From Trametes villosa (lineage: Eukaryota > Basidiomycota > Agaricomycetes > Polyporales > Polyporaceae), in contig PUDQ02000003.1 of NCBI GenBank assembly GCA_002964805.2, positions 992,001 to 1,056,000 of the forward strand: a DNA stretch of 64,000 nucleotides, written 5' to 3'. Shown piece after piece: positions 12,245 through 24,105 of this stretch. Made by a program: the position numbers and the translations under genes. The notes under the pieces are model-generated. The model was given only the letters and a program-made list of their open reading frames with translations. It had not been told where the DNA came from and did not search any database. Each line of letters begins with the position of its first letter. Position 1 is the stretch's first letter.

Positions 12245-12419
12245 CCTGCGACATCTTGTAAACGCCAGATGGGATTGAACGCGGGGGAAGAGGTTGTGGT
12301 ACAAGTTCAAAGCGATGAGCGCACTCACCTAGGATGAATTGAACCCAAGGAACCATCAAGGCGTCGCACCGCCTTCGGCCGTATTAGTACTACTTGACGT
12401 TTCTTTCCCGCACAGCTAC

Positions 12420-12830
12420 TAGCCACATATCAGTCTACAGGCGCGGCGCACAGCAAGGAGTACGTACGCGGGCGATGAACCGCACACAGTGCAAGCTTCC
12501 AGGCGATGAGGATCGGTACGTACTCCAGGCGCTTCAGGGCGGAGGCGCACCGGCAGACGGTATAGTGCGGCTAGGTCTCTACAGTGTCCGAACGGGGCTG
12601 TCCGGGCGCTGCCATCTGACAGAAAGCAAGTGCGCCCGCGCTCTCAGAGCAGTTTGGCGTAGGGGGTCAGAGGGCTCACGCCATCAGGACTACAGCGAGG
12701 GTAGCCACGAGGCCAAATACGCCTGCGGCGCGCACCGAGCCCTCGCCGTTACCTCTGTCAGAGCCCGCGCTGCTGGACCCGGAGGTCGAGGAGGGTGTCA
12801 CGACGTATAAGATCCTATTGCACGTTGTCC
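12420..12830 (-). pseudogene. Relic of the 3' end of a CFEM gene
   Basis: Read on the minus strand, this stretch matches the 3' end and 3' flank of the CFEM gene at 19141-20294: a Ser/Gly-rich run, then GVFGLVATLAVVLMA and a stop, against GVFGFVAALAAVLLA and a stop in the intact gene (a GPI-signal-like tail). Similarity continues past the stop (TACTAATACGGCCG against CACTAATACGCCCG). No CFEM cysteine domain is present. It lies directly upstream of DUF6535 copy B just as the intact CFEM gene lies upstream of copy D, which marks an inverted duplication. Confidence 0.75.
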
Positions 12831-13217
12831 CAACGAAGCTTGACTCACAATAACTGATCTCGGCGAGTCCATGTAGAAAGCAAGCGGCCAGAATGTCGGA
12901 CGTCGGGATGTGATTGCGTATCCAGAGGATGGTAGGGAGTTCGTGGAGGAGTCACAGAATACTGGTACACGACGTCGCTTTGTCGCAAACCGGCCCGGAA
13001 ATCGAGAATATTTTACCAAATCTTCGGAGAAAGGAACTACCGCCAGCATGAGAAACCGGGGCTTGGGATATAACTTGGGCACGTACTATCTCAACCGCAC
13101 CCCGGGGCAGCTATGATGAGATACTAGCCGACGACTCGGATGATTCAGTTGACACGAATGAAGATGGCTGAGGGCTGGATTCATGCCTAGATTCAGGTCA
13201 GCCTTCCATGATGTCGT
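12831..13217. other. Spacer between CFEM relic and DUF6535 copy C
   Basis: About 390 bases with no gene that I can support. It is the 3' flank of copy C. Weak resemblance to the 3' flank of copy B (a GGGCACGTAC-like stretch near 13080 against GGGCACATACC near 9662) suggests shared duplicated flank sequence, but decay prevents firm alignment by eye. Confidence 0.4.
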
Positions 13218-15700
13218 TCAAGGAGAGCGAAACCTGGCGACGCACCAAAGTACACTGGTCCCAGGGGAGGGTCCAGCTTGCCGCGTTGGCGCTGCTAGTG
13301 GATCGCCCCCGATCGCCCGGAGGCGCACTAGTTTGTCCTCGAGGCATTCCAAGTCACCAGCACGGTTGTGTATCCCACTGAGGGCCCAATATTCGGGGTA
13401 TTCGTCTTGAAGTAGCTCGAAGTCCAGAATGGGTAGGATGTGTTCCAGTACGGATAAGCAGTCCCGGGAAAACAGTCGCGCGTGGAGAGGGGCAGCATGT
13501 GGCTCTTCTGTGACGAGGTTGACGAACCCGGATATCGCGCGGATGACAGCGGGGAGATAGGCCACGGTGTCTACGAAAGTCTCGTGGTTGACATCCCGTA
13601 AGACGGCCACCAGGCCTCCCAGAGCGTGATCGACACAGGTCAAGATCTCCGTGAGGTCGCGTGCATTTACATCATTGGGCAGCGTCGTCATCCTCCGAAC
13701 ACATCCCAAGAGGCAGGTCACACTGTCGATGTGGTCTTCAAGGGTAATGGGCCTGGCACCGCACGAAGCGGGAGCAGTAAGATGTTGGTACAAGGCTGCA
13801 GCGACTAGTCCGACGTCAAAAACTAAGCCCGTGTATAATTGTTTCGGGGTAACGCTACTCACCTTGACGTAGAGTGATATCCCCTATGCGAACATCGTGG
13901 TAGTTGCACCACTCAAAGAGTCCCTTCATGGCCTGTAGGACTGGGTAGACGAACGTGCTATCTAGGTCTTCATCAGGCTGAGCGAAGTTGTTTGTCCCCA
14001 GTATGATGGAAAGAGCCACTAGTATCCTCTCGACGCTGCCGCCAGCTCCGACGACAGGGGCGTGTGTTGCCAAGGAACCGGACAATGAGAAGTGCAAGGA
14101 TAGTCGCTCAAAGATCCTCCCCAGTCCCTTTGCCCGACCGTTGGTGAGCTTCATCTGCTCGATGGCATCATCGCGGCGTGGACGATACACGTACAAGCAG
14201 AGTAGCGAGTCGGCCCATAAGTTCTCTAGAGCGACAGGCTCAGTCGCCCTGGCCACTACGAGATCGTAGCAGACGTCCGTGTTGTTGAAGCCGAAGTGTT
14301 TCTCATCTACTCGGTATAACTGATACAAGCACTGTGACGCGTCCCGAGGCGCAAACTCGGAAAGGCAGACAGCGAGACAGCGGGAGTTGAGGGAGGTGTC
14401 GTATGCTTGGGTGAGGGTATTGTCGTCCAGCAATGATGAGATTCGCTGGGTCGAGACATCCGTTCGTTCTCGCCCGCGCCAGGTGCGGAAGTCGGACGGG
14501 TAGAACATACACATGCCGTTCAATAGGGATTGCTGTATATGAGTCAACGTAGTGGTAGACCCGTATCTGTGTCGCAGGCAGCCAACCCATTCGTGGAGGG
14601 CCTTGAGCAGATGGAAGAGAGAGGTCTTGAAGTGGTAGATGGCGTGGTGGAAGACATAGTTCAGCGCGAGGCTCTGAGGGGAGAGATACGCGCAGCCGAA
14701 CCGTATCGAGGGAAGCATCATGGTGGCGAGTGCGAAGGCGCCTAATAGACCAGTGAACACGGATGCAACGGTCGCCACAGTCGCATCGAGGGTCCAGAGG
14801 AGAACCAGGAGACCGGCGAGGAACAGGGCTACTGCGAGCTGAAGTAGCACGGGTATCACATCGATGATGTCCGCGACGTGCCATGTGACGAGGCCGTTGA
14901 GGCGAAATTGGCGCAGGCGAGCCGTCTGTCGAGAGTTCTCGGCGGAGAGGTCGCTGGCATACGCGTTCAGCCACTGCTTGGCGAGCATCGCGATTGAGGC
15001 AGATGAGAGGCTGAGAATCAGACTCGTAAACCACAGCGTGTTTAGCCAAACGGCCGAGCGAGGGACAGGTGGCGGAGGGGTGTCGGTTTGCTCGAACGCC
15101 GGGTGAGTCGAGTTGACGAGCGTCGGGGAAGAACCGGTGCTGGAGAAACTGCTGAGTTGGAGCGAAATCTGCTGCAGTGCCGCGAGAGTGGGGTCCGGTC
15201 CGGTAGGCTGCAGGAGGACGTATGATTGAACGTTGAATGCGGTCAGCATCGCAGAGAAAAGGCCCGCCTATTCATGGCTGTAAGATGACTACCGTAGCGT
15301 TTGACGCGGAGAGTGACCTACGAAGACGAGGTATGTGTCGATCTCTGCGTTCCATCGCTTGATCATCTCGTCACTGTACCGCTGCACGACCTCCGCCGTC
15401 TCCTTCCACGCCTCGGCCCTTTCCTCAGGAGTGTAAATTGTCTTCCGCTCCTTCAATACCTCCTGCTCTGTAGTGTAAGCTGCGGTCCCTATGCGCGGTA
15501 TGCAATATAGCGCGGACCTCGAGGGAGGGCGGTGCGCACGGAAAAGCTGGGGCGTCTGGATGTCGGGTCAGCGACGTGGGTGGGAGCCCTCCTGCATCTT
15601 CGGCCGCTGGCACATCCACGGTTGGGGGAGGCTGCACGGCTGGTGGTGTTTCCGACATGGGAGGCATCGAGGCCATTTCGATTGAGCTTTCATCGGACAT
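13218..15700 (-). CDS. DUF6535 membrane protein, copy C
   Basis: Complete four-exon DUF6535 gene starting MSDESSIE at 15700. Exon 1 is a Pro-rich leader ending PAFPCAPPSLE; exon 2 has YTPEERAEAWKE and RYSDEMIKRWNAEIDTYLVF; the core exon (13855 to about 15270) has AVWLNTLWFTSLILSL and the IPVLLQLAVALFLAGLLVLL membrane hairpin; the last exon (13218 to about 13855) is a soluble C-terminal region ending WCVARFRSP. No internal stop or frameshift was seen. It sits tail-to-tail with nothing downstream and head-on toward ctk3, the arrangement copied at copy A. Function unknown; a multi-pass membrane location is inferred from the hydrophobic segments. Confidence 0.87.
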
Positions 15701-16042
15701 GCTGAAGATAGCAGACGAACTGCGGGATCAAGGGAGAGGGAGAGGGGACGATAAAGGGAGAGGCTAAGGGGGCTCAGGATGCTTAAGATTCAGACCTACT
15801 TAAGTGCTGAGATACCGCCCACCGCATATTAGGTTCTGTCCCTAGGGCGACTTTAACGCATCCGTTTCGTACCGTTACAGCATCAGCGCTCAGCGCCGAC
15901 TTGCACAAACCTGCAAATATTGTGCGCATTGTCTCCGAATCACACTAGGACGGACCTCATCGACACTGCGTGTTCGGATGTGAGCATATATGTACAAGCA
16001 AGACGGACAGATGGACAGGCACCTAGACTTAACACGCCAACA
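15701..16042. other. Spacer between DUF6535 copy C and ctk3
   Basis: About 340 bases without a gene: promoter of copy C and 3' flank of ctk3. It has a recognisable duplicate at about 1720-2040, sharing the CAAGCAAGACGGAC stretch and its surroundings. Confidence 0.6.
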
Positions 16043-17034
16043 TCACGACAAGTCCATCGCCTGCTCATCCCGCCCATCCCGTTCCTCCCGCCCATCGTAC
16101 TCGTACCCGTCCGGAAAGCACAGCTCGTTCTCCTCCGCGACCGCCTCCTCGTCGTCCTCGTTCCAGTCGCTCGTCGTCTCCCACTCGTTGTCGAACTCGA
16201 TGTCCAGCGCGAGCTCCCCCGCCCCCGCCTCGTCCTCCGCCAGCGGCAGGAAGCTCGCGAGCGGCGGCATCGCCGCAGGCAGCGTCTGCCCAACCGGCTG
16301 CACCCAGCGCCGCTCACGCAGGCGCTTGTGCCGCTCGCGGTCCTCCTCCATGCGCCGCTTGATGTCGTCCCGCGAGAGCGCGCCCGCGGACGACTCTGGA
16401 GATGCGGCGCGCGCGGCGGAGGCGGTTGCGGCTGCGCGTCGCTCATCCAGGAGGGTGATCGCCTCGTCCACCTTTTGTGGCTCGACGATGCGTTTGCTCC
16501 GCCAGCTTTCCAGGATCTGCGGGGAGTCAGCGAGGCGCAACGGCTGTCTGCCTGAGCGACACGGACCTGTCTGGTACTCATGAGGTTCGGCAGGCCTTGT
16601 CGCCCCTCGGGGACGATACCATCGACGACCTTCCCCAGGTCGCGCGCGACATAGGTCACGTATGAGGATGTCGGCTGGGGTACGCCTAGTGGCGGCTTTG
16701 ACACCAACGAGGCTTCGCATAGCGAGTCAACCAAGTACAGGATGTTGATTCTACTGTTCAGCGAGCCCTAGTGGTTTCGCGCGAAGTCAGACTCATCCCG
16801 CAAAACGCATGCATGTTGCAGGGACGCACCTTCTGGCATTCTTCCAGCATACAGTCCCACAGGTCCTCGCCACATGACGGCGAGTATTTCATGGCATACC
16901 CCACGATTTTCTTGATAGACTGTTGAGAGCTGTCGGTCGTTCAGGACGTCCGGACACGGGTTCGAAAGTAGAACGTACGCGTCGAGTCTCCGGAGCAGCC
17001 CCAGAAATTGCATACGGACTTCAAACGGGTCCAT
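16043..17034 (-). CDS. ctk3: CTD kinase subunit gamma (Ctk3-like)
   Basis: Regulatory subunit of the CTDK-I kinase complex, which phosphorylates Ser2 of the RNA polymerase II C-terminal repeats. The start MDPFEVRMQFLGLLRRLDA at 17034 is the typical opening of the Ctk3 CID domain. It continues after splicing as SQQSIKKIVGYAMKYS, EDLWDCMLEECQK and SLNSRINILYLVDSLCE. The last exon, entered at ILESWRSKRIV, contains the C-terminal Ctk3 signature SRDDIKRRMEEDRERHKRL and ends in an acidic stretch (AVAEENELCF to DEQAMDLS). About four introns, all with usable GT-AG sites. It is divergent from the pinin gene across 336 bases. A decayed duplicate lies at 2.0-4.8 kb, so this is the working copy. Confidence 0.88.
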
Positions 17035-17370
17035 AACTGCAAGTTACTTGCTTCCCTCGCCGAATGTTGCGTAATTTCCTGAGAGTTATGGATTATGGTC
17101 GGGAGGAAAGTACACGGCGAGCAGCATGAGGGTCAAGACGGAAGGAAGGAGGGCTTGAACTTTGCTTTCGCTGTGAAACAAAGCGCCTAACTGTGTTTTG
17201 AAATCGGGGTTTATGAGGACTTACAGAGGCTTAAGAGGAGCATACTAACCTCTCTAACCCGCGCTTCTGACTATTCGTGGCGTGAACGCCCACTCGCTCG
17301 TTGCCTCCGACGTTCATCTCGCCCTCCCCGCCTTTCGCCCCCTCGTCCAACCCTCTAGCTCTTGCGCAAG
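17035..17370. promoter_or_regulatory. Shared divergent promoter region of ctk3 and the pinin gene
   Basis: 336 bases separate the two start codons, so both transcripts must start within it. No clear TATA box was seen. The left part was copied to about 4860-5170 with the ctk3 relic, including AGAGCGCCTAA-like and GACGTTCATC-GCCCTCCCCGCC-like words. Confidence 0.6.
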
Positions 17371-18638
17371 ATGTCGACAGAAGAGTGCGTATGCCCATCT
17401 CCTGCAGCCTGATCTGCACGCTAAACCGCTATTGCGCGTCACAGACCTATGCGCGACTCCCCCGCGCCGTCTCAGGACGCTTCCATGCAGGTCGAGGCAA
17501 CGCCCGCACCCGACGCGGGCACGGCGACGAAGAAGCGGCCGCGCATCGACATGGCCGTCGAGCCGCGCGAGCGCAAGCGCGGCAAGACCATGTTCGGGCT
17601 CGTCCTCGGCACGCTCAAGAAGGCGCAGAACGAGGACAAGGAGCGCAACGCGAGCGAGGCGGTACGTCATGCTCTCTCCCTCTCGCTCATATACGTGTGA
17701 TTTGCTGACTGAGATGTGTGCGGGACAGGCGAAGAAGCGGCAGCTGATCGAACAGAGGTTACAGGATAAGCTGCGGAAAGAGACTGACTCTGTCAGGCGC
17801 GCCGAGGAGGCGAAAAAGGACAAGACGACCGCGAATCGCAAGGAGGAGGAGCTGCAGCTCAAGGACTCGATTGTGCGTGTTCCCATTCTCCCAGTCATCC
17901 CCCTCCCGCGCCGCCAACGAGGACTGACGTATGTTGCGCCGCATCTAGCACAAGCTCCGGCGGACACGACTCCCGCTCTTGTCAAATTTCCTGCTCACGT
18001 CTGATGTTATACCCTCCGCCGACTCTGACGAGCCCACGTCTACCAACCCGCTCGCGCCGCCGCCACGGTCACGCCCGCCACCCTTGTACTACCTCCCTGC
18101 GAAGCTCCTGCCGTCCCAAGAAGCGTTCCTGCAGCGGAGAAAAGCAGAGGTACGTCCCGTTTATATCGTCGTGAGAATACTGCAGGCTGAGTAGTTGCAT
18201 GTGTAGGTCAAGGAAGCAACCGAGAAGGAGTGGGAGGAGTTCAAGGCGGAGCGCGCTGCTGGCATCGAGGAGATCAACCAGCTCCGACAGCGCGTTGCGG
18301 AGGAGGAGAGCCGCAAGAAGACAGAGCAGCCAGAAGGCGACGACCAGCCATCTGAGCCCGCACCCGCCAATGGAGACAAAGAGGACGCGAAGATGGCGGT
18401 CGAAGGCGAGGAGAAACCCGCGCCGCCACCCGCGAGTGAACCTAGCCAACCCGCCGAGCAGAACGGCGACGCGACGATGGAAGTGGACGAAGCGAAGCCT
18501 GCGGAAGCACCGCCAGCCACGAGCAAGCCGGAGAAGCAGAGTGAGGGCGCTGAGACTAAGGATGCGGGTGCGGAGAAGAAGGCGGAGGCGACCTCGGCTG
18601 CGGCGCCTGGGTACGACGACGATGCTGTTGAGTACTAA
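17371..18638 (+). CDS. Pinin/SDK/MemA-domain nuclear protein
   Basis: Pinin-family proteins are nuclear factors linked to mRNA splicing and the exon-junction complex. The likely start is ATG 17371 (MSTEE), spliced within the fifth codon to PMRDSPAPSQD. The domain core follows: KRPRIDMAVEPRERKRGKTM, then MFGLVLGTLKKAQ, the pinin signature. A Lys/Glu-rich coiled region (RQLIEQRLQDKLRKE, VKEATEKEWEEFKAE) runs across two further exons with YYLPAKLLPSQEAFL between. The C-terminus is a low-complexity Glu/Pro/Ala/Lys tail ending DDDAVEY. Introns near 17385-17450, 17660-17730, 17870-17950 and 18148-18210 all have GT-AG ends. It pairs divergently with ctk3, another nuclear RNA-processing gene. Confidence 0.83.
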
Positions 18639-19140
18639 AGGTTAGGTCACAGTGTGATGCGTAGATGATCGATGGCTACCTGTAAGTCGTAGTACATGGC
18701 TCGTAGGCTAGGTCCGATTCGTTTTCTTGTGGCCCTCTGCGTATGTTCTATGTTTACTTACCCCGCGACCGAGCTCCCCCTCTCCCCCGCGTTGTTCTCC
18801 GTTCATTTCAGAGGCTTCCCTTCGTTGCCTTCATGACTATTTGTTATGCATTTCCCATCCATGGCTTGTCGCTAGCTTGTCGCCGTGGTTCCCTCGAATC
18901 CCCGACGTGTGAGTACATAGTCCGAGAGCACGTGGGCGCCACCATGGAGCGACGTTCCTGATCGGGCATCCCCAGGCGGGGCGTCCCTGGCTTTGTCTCG
19001 ACCACCATCTTCCTCGCGTTCATAACTTCATACGCGCCCACACTCCTGTTGCTCGTGTCGAAAAAGCCTCAGAACTACGACCTCATCGTCTGAGGCCATC
19101 GCAGCGCTCACCGCCAATTTTGACACCCAGAACGGCCACC
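18639..19140. other. Intergenic region between pinin gene and CFEM gene 1
   Basis: About 500 bases holding the pinin 3' flank and the CFEM promoter and leader. I see no further gene. The start of the CFEM gene has a strong context (GGCCACCATG). Confidence 0.5.
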
Positions 19141-20294
19141 ATGCTCGCGCGTTTGCCCGTCACGCTCATACTGCTGCCGCTCTCGCTTCTTCTGGTGTCG
19201 TCTGTCGACGCTGCGGCATCGCTAACGCCTCCGGCCGAGTCCACCTCGGGATCTGTTGGCCTGAGCTTGTCTTTTACCCCGAATCCAACCTCGGGCGCAA
19301 GCGGCTCTGCGTCCGGCAGCGGGAGCGCTAGCGTTAGTGGGACCGGGACACCAACGTCGTCGGCACAATTCCCGAGTTTGAGCGGACTATCGGACTGCGG
19401 TGAGTGCCAGGTGATGAGGTATCGAACTGCAGGTCGGACGGGTGATTGACGGTGTATGCAGCGAGCCAGTGTCTTGGGCTGGCGATCTCCCAAGATGGAT
19501 GCAACAGCATCGTTGACGTGAACTGCTACTGTGCAAAGTGAGTCTTCTTCGTACGTTTATGCCAACTCCCATGCCACCGTACGCTGTACCGGAGAAGTCG
19601 TGCGTTGGCCATTTGCTGGTGACCGTCAAGCCTTATATGCAAGACAATGGGGTGCCCGGGGCAAGGTGATGCAGACGTTCAACACTTGAACTAGCACCCT
19701 GCTTCAACCGAGGTCCTAGTATATCATGTCGCTCAGCTGGTGGCTGGTTTGCCTGCAGTCTGCTCTGTCTTATGAGGGTCATTAAAGCAGGGGCATGTTT
19801 TTGGCATAGTTTGATCACGCCATAAAACAACCAATGTACCTGCAGGTCCTTCCGCTACCCCCTCACAATTTGACACGTCTTGACCTCCCGCCTCCCATGC
19901 ATTCACTAACCCCGATGCTTCTCACAGCCCCAAGAAGTTCACCTCCGGCCTCGTCGCGTGCATCTCTACGCAATGCCCAGCCGACCTCGCGTCCGCGGAG
20001 TCCATCTCCCAGCAGTTCTGCGCGCTCGCCTCCCAGAGCACCTCCCTCTCCTTCCCCACCTCTGCGCCGTCGACGACGTTCTCCGACCCGTTCACGTCGT
20101 CCACCTCCGCGTCCGTCCCCATCTCCCGCAATAGCTCCAGCGCAACCTCCCCGTCGGGCACGCCCAGCTCGACCTCCGCGTCGGCCTCCGCATCCGGCAG
20201 CACGGGCTCAGGCGGAGGGAACGGCGCGGGCACGGTGCAGACGACCGGCGTATTCGGCTTCGTGGCTGCGCTCGCCGCGGTCTTGCTGGCGTGA
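19141..20294 (+). CDS. CFEM-domain, probably GPI-anchored cell-surface protein 1
   Basis: CFEM proteins are eight-cysteine fungal surface proteins, several of which bind haem or act at the cell wall. A signal peptide (MLARLPVTLILLPLSLLLVSS) is followed by a Ser/Thr/Gly-rich stretch, then the CFEM domain in two exons: DCASQC, DGC, NCYC, VAC, TQC and QFC supply all eight cysteines. A Ser/Thr-rich stalk leads to a hydrophobic tail (GVFGFVAALAAVLLA) typical of a GPI signal. Introns are about 19393-19462 and a long one at about 19541-19926. It is unusual in having a Ser-rich linker before as well as after the domain. A relic of its tail lies at 12.4-12.8 kb. Confidence 0.85.
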
Positions 20295-21116
20295 GCTCCC
20301 CGCTCCCTGCCTCACGCTGCCTCCTCCGTGCAACTGCTCCTCGAGCATGTGCGCATGCTGTTTTTCTGGGCGTCTGCGCCCGCGATACCCCGGCCTTGGA
20401 CAGTGTATCACCTTTGCTGGATTTTGCTGGATCATACCGTACGGTAGTGCACATACGCGCTGACGTGTTTGTAGTACGTACCGCCCCTCCTTATTGCCTG
20501 GACACTTGCATGTGTGGGACACTGCCCGCGTTGGCGTGCGGTGAGTGGCAATGCATGCATGATACCTTTCGGTACCGCCGGTATGATGCTTTGCTCAAGA
20601 GGACGCAATATGATGAACCCGAGAAGCAAGCAGGCTTCACTGGACGTATGTATGCCGCCGCGTGGTGCACGTACGCTTACACTGATATAAACCGTTACAT
20701 AGGAAGCCCGCTAATTTCATGAGTGCAAGCTTTCATCCCTCTTGTACTTGCTACAAGTGCAGCCTCATCTGCTGTTCACACGGTGTTCGGCGCATGCTCT
20801 CAACCTGGAAGCACGCTCGTTCAAGACGTTTCAAAGCCCTCGAGAACTATCCGGCTTGACCACCTACTAAAAGTATACAGACCATCCATCAAACGACATC
20901 ACTGATTGCGAGCAGCCTAGTACTAATCAGTGTACATATGGCGACACAGCAGACAGATCAACACCGCGTGGAACAGTTACCTCCACTAATACGCCCGGAG
21001 GCAGTGAGGAGCCCCCTCTATCGCAGGTACCTCCATCATTCTCAGCTTCTTCCTCCTCCCCTCCCTCTGCCTCGCACTCTGCTCAGGCTAGGTCCATCTT
21101 GCATACTACCAGAAAA
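20295..21116. other. Intergenic region between CFEM gene 1 and DUF6535 copy D
   Basis: About 820 bases, no supported gene. Parts are duplicated: a stretch near 20890-21010 (GACATCACTGATTGCG, CACTAATACGCCCG) recurs before copy E near 23880-24000, and inverted near 12.36-12.45 kb. It presumably includes the copy D promoter. Confidence 0.5.
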
Positions 21117-23566
21117 ATGTCAGAAAGCACGCCGGAACTCGTGTCAGGGCCTCTTGTCGCAGAATCAGCGGCGTCCATCGAACCTACAGATACGCCCAAG
21201 ACCGAAGAAGCAGAAGCAGAAGAAAGCCGAACGCCCACGCCCGCAACTTCCGCGCCGGGTGCCCCGGCATTTCCGTGGGCACCTCCCTCTTCCGAAGTCG
21301 GTGCACCCAGCCTAAGGTTGTACGTCGAAATCAACTCTGATGTTTACTGTAGGAAGCGTTGGACAAGCGGAAGACAATCTATACCCCCGAGGAAAAGGCA
21401 GAGGCGTGGAAGGAGACGACACAGGTCGTACAGCGCTACAGCGACGAGATGATCAAGCGGTGGAATGCGGAGATCGACACATACCTCGTCTTCGTAGGTC
21501 ACTCTTGCCTTCGAACGGTGCTGCGGTCATCTCATAGCAATGACTAGGCGGGTCTTTTCTCTGCGGTGCTCACCGCGTTCAATGTCCAATCATACGTCCT
21601 GCTACAGCCTGCCGGACCAGATCCCACCCTCGCCGCTTTGCAGCAGATATCGCTGCAGCTCAGCAGTTTCTCTAGCACTGGGACATTCGTCAACTCGACT
21701 CACCCGGCATTCGAGCAAACCAACTCCCCTCCTCCGCCAGTTCCCCGCTCCGCGGTCTGGCTGAACACTCTGTGGTTCACTAGCTTGATTCTCAGTCTCT
21801 CGTCCGCCTCGATTGGGATGCTCGTCAAACAGTGGCTAAACGAGTACGCTAGCGGTCTCTCCTCCGAGAACTCACGACAAACAGCTCGCCTTCGCCAGTA
21901 CCGCCTCAACGGTCTCGTCACATGGCGCGTCGGGGATATTGTCAACGTGATTCCTGTTCTACTCCAGCTCGCCGTCGCGCTTTTCCTCGCTGGTCTCCTG
22001 ATTCTCCTCTGGACTCTCGACTCAACGGTGGCTACCGTCGCATCCGTATTCACCAGCTTGCTGGCCGCCTTCGCATTCGCCACCATCATTCTTCCCTCGA
22101 TACGACGCGGCTGCGCCTATCTCTCCCCTCAGAGCCTTGGATTCTACTACGCCTTACACCACGGCACCTACTACCTGATCAAGATCCCTGTCTGGCGCGT
22201 CCTAGAGGCACTCCAGGATCGCCTCGTCACCATGCGATACCGACGCCGGTCTACCACTACCTCAGCTAAGCTACTGCGATCCCTAGCAGACTTTATCTCG
22301 CTTTTCACTCCGCACGAACCGCGCACCTGGCGTGGGCGAGAACAGTCCGAGGTCTCAACTTGGCAGAGATTCTCGCTGGATGCCGACGTGATTACCCAGG
22401 CGTACGACACCTCCCTGAACTCGCGCTTCCTCGCCGTCTGTCTGTCGGAACTCGGACCCATGGACGTGCCGGGGTGCTTGCAGCGGTTGCACAAAGCGGA
22501 GGGGAGACAGTTCGGCTCGGACAACGTCCACTACCACCTCGTCGTGGCCCAGGCGGCTGAACCGACTGTCATGCAGGATCTCTGGGCCGAGTCGCTGCTG
22601 TGTCTGTACGTGGCACGGCCGCGCGACGATCGCATCGAACTGGCGAAGTTCACCGAGCCCTGGGAAGATGCGCTGCAGCGAATCCTTTATCGCCTGTCTT
22701 TGCACTTCCACTTGACTCCTACCTCGGAACGCCTTCCCAATGCCCGAGCGGGCAGCGTGGAGCGGGTGATGGCGGCGCTTTCTATGCTCACAACGATCAA
22801 CCTCGAGCCACCTCACCCGTCCCCGGCTGGCATCTACTATTCCCTCATGCTAGACATCATCACCGACATGCTGGCGTGGTGCGACTTCCACGGTGTTCCT
22901 ATAAGCAACGACGTCCTGCGTCAAGGTGAGCAGCGTCCCTTGGGGAGATTGCTGGCGTGGGTCTGACCTTGTTGGCGCGCTGCACTAGTTGCGGCAGTGT
23001 TGTACCAACAGCTCACCACCACCGCTCCGAAAGCCCCACGGAATACGCTCTACAGGTATCTCCCGACCGTGATCTGCTTCTTGGAGTGCATCGCGCGGAG
23101 AACGACAGTCCTCACCGAGGCGACCACGGACGAACGCGAAGCCACTCTCCTTTGTGTCGACCATGCGCTGGGTGACCTGACGGTGGGCCTTCAGGAGCTC
23201 AATACCGCCTCCTTCGGTTCCAGCAGCAGTGCCGTTCTCTCGCTTGTCACTGGCCCGCTCTCCACGCTCGTCAATTTCGTCACGGAAGAACCACGCGCAG
23301 CGCCCCTCCTCCCGCTCCTCTCCCGAGATCGAATCTTCGCGCTGAAGCACGCCGTGACTGTCGTCCGGGACACGATACGTCTAAGAGGTGGCTCCGAGGA
23401 CGAGTACAAGATTTTCAACCGTGCGGGTAAGAAAGAACGCCTCAAGGACAAGTTTATTCGGCTCAGGGCGCTCGCCGCCCGGTCAAGCGATGTGCCACAA
23501 ACCCGCTTTCATGTGAGACCCAGTGCTGCCCCGTACGTCGTTTCGTATCCAGCGCGCTTGTTATAG
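21117..23566 (+). CDS. DUF6535 membrane protein, copy D
   Basis: Best-preserved copy. Exons can be set precisely: 21117-21296 (leader MSESTPELV to PAFPWAPPSSE), 21353-21493 (EALDKRK, YTPEEKAEAWKE, RWNAEIDTYLVF), 21548-22925 (membrane core with AVWLNTLWFTSLILSL and IPVLLQLAVALFLAGLLILL, then a long soluble region) and 22989-23566 (VAAVLYQQLTT to YPARLL). The lengths sum to 2277 bases, 758 residues plus stop, in one frame. Hydrophobic segments predict a membrane protein with most of the mass in the soluble C-terminal half. The second intron is only 54 nt. It is tandem with copy E and the inverted counterpart of copy B. Function unknown. Confidence 0.9.
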
Positions 23567-24105
23567 TCCACTGATTGAGGTGTGGGAGTTGCAGGGCTGA
23601 TTTACCACCATCCTTCCCGGCTGGGTCACCGGCGACGTAGTGACATGTGCTACAGGTATGAAAATGACAGACCCTGCACTGGCACAACGCCATCATTCCT
23701 TTGTGCGATCCGAATACGCCTGATAACGCTGGTAACGCTTCTTGTGCTCATAGATATAGATGGTATGCTTGCATTTCGCGTCGGCGTGCGGTAAGAGTAA
23801 CAATGCGTGCACGACACCACTCTAGCCCGCTGGGAACTCTCCTCATTCATAGAAACGTACATAGAGAGCATCTGTCAGACAGCATCACTGATTGCGGCCA
23901 GCCTGGTGCGAATCAGAGCGTGTCTGACGGCAATGTGGACACAACAGACAGATAAGTACCATGCGGAACAGAAACGTCATCTAATACGCCCGAAGGCGAT
24001 GAGGAGGTTTGAAATTGAGGGGATGGCCATTATCCTAGGTACGTTTTCCTTCTTACTTCTCCCCCATCACCTCCCACTTCCTCCAATTTTGTGTAATAAC
24101 TGAAG

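Noticed and set aside
15940..16734. 264-codon minus-strand frame rich in Arg and Ser
   Set aside because: Only its first part (MVDSLCEASL to LMSTRQ) is real ctk3 exon; after that it runs into an intron and then the wrong frame of the last exon.
18199..18645. 148-codon Arg-rich plus-strand frame
   Set aside because: Out-of-frame reading of the Glu/Ala-rich pinin C-terminal exon.
19834..20463. 209-codon plus-strand frame with Arg/Pro/Ser-rich product
   Set aside because: Alternate frame of the CFEM 1 last exon; low complexity caused by GC-rich Ser codons read out of frame.
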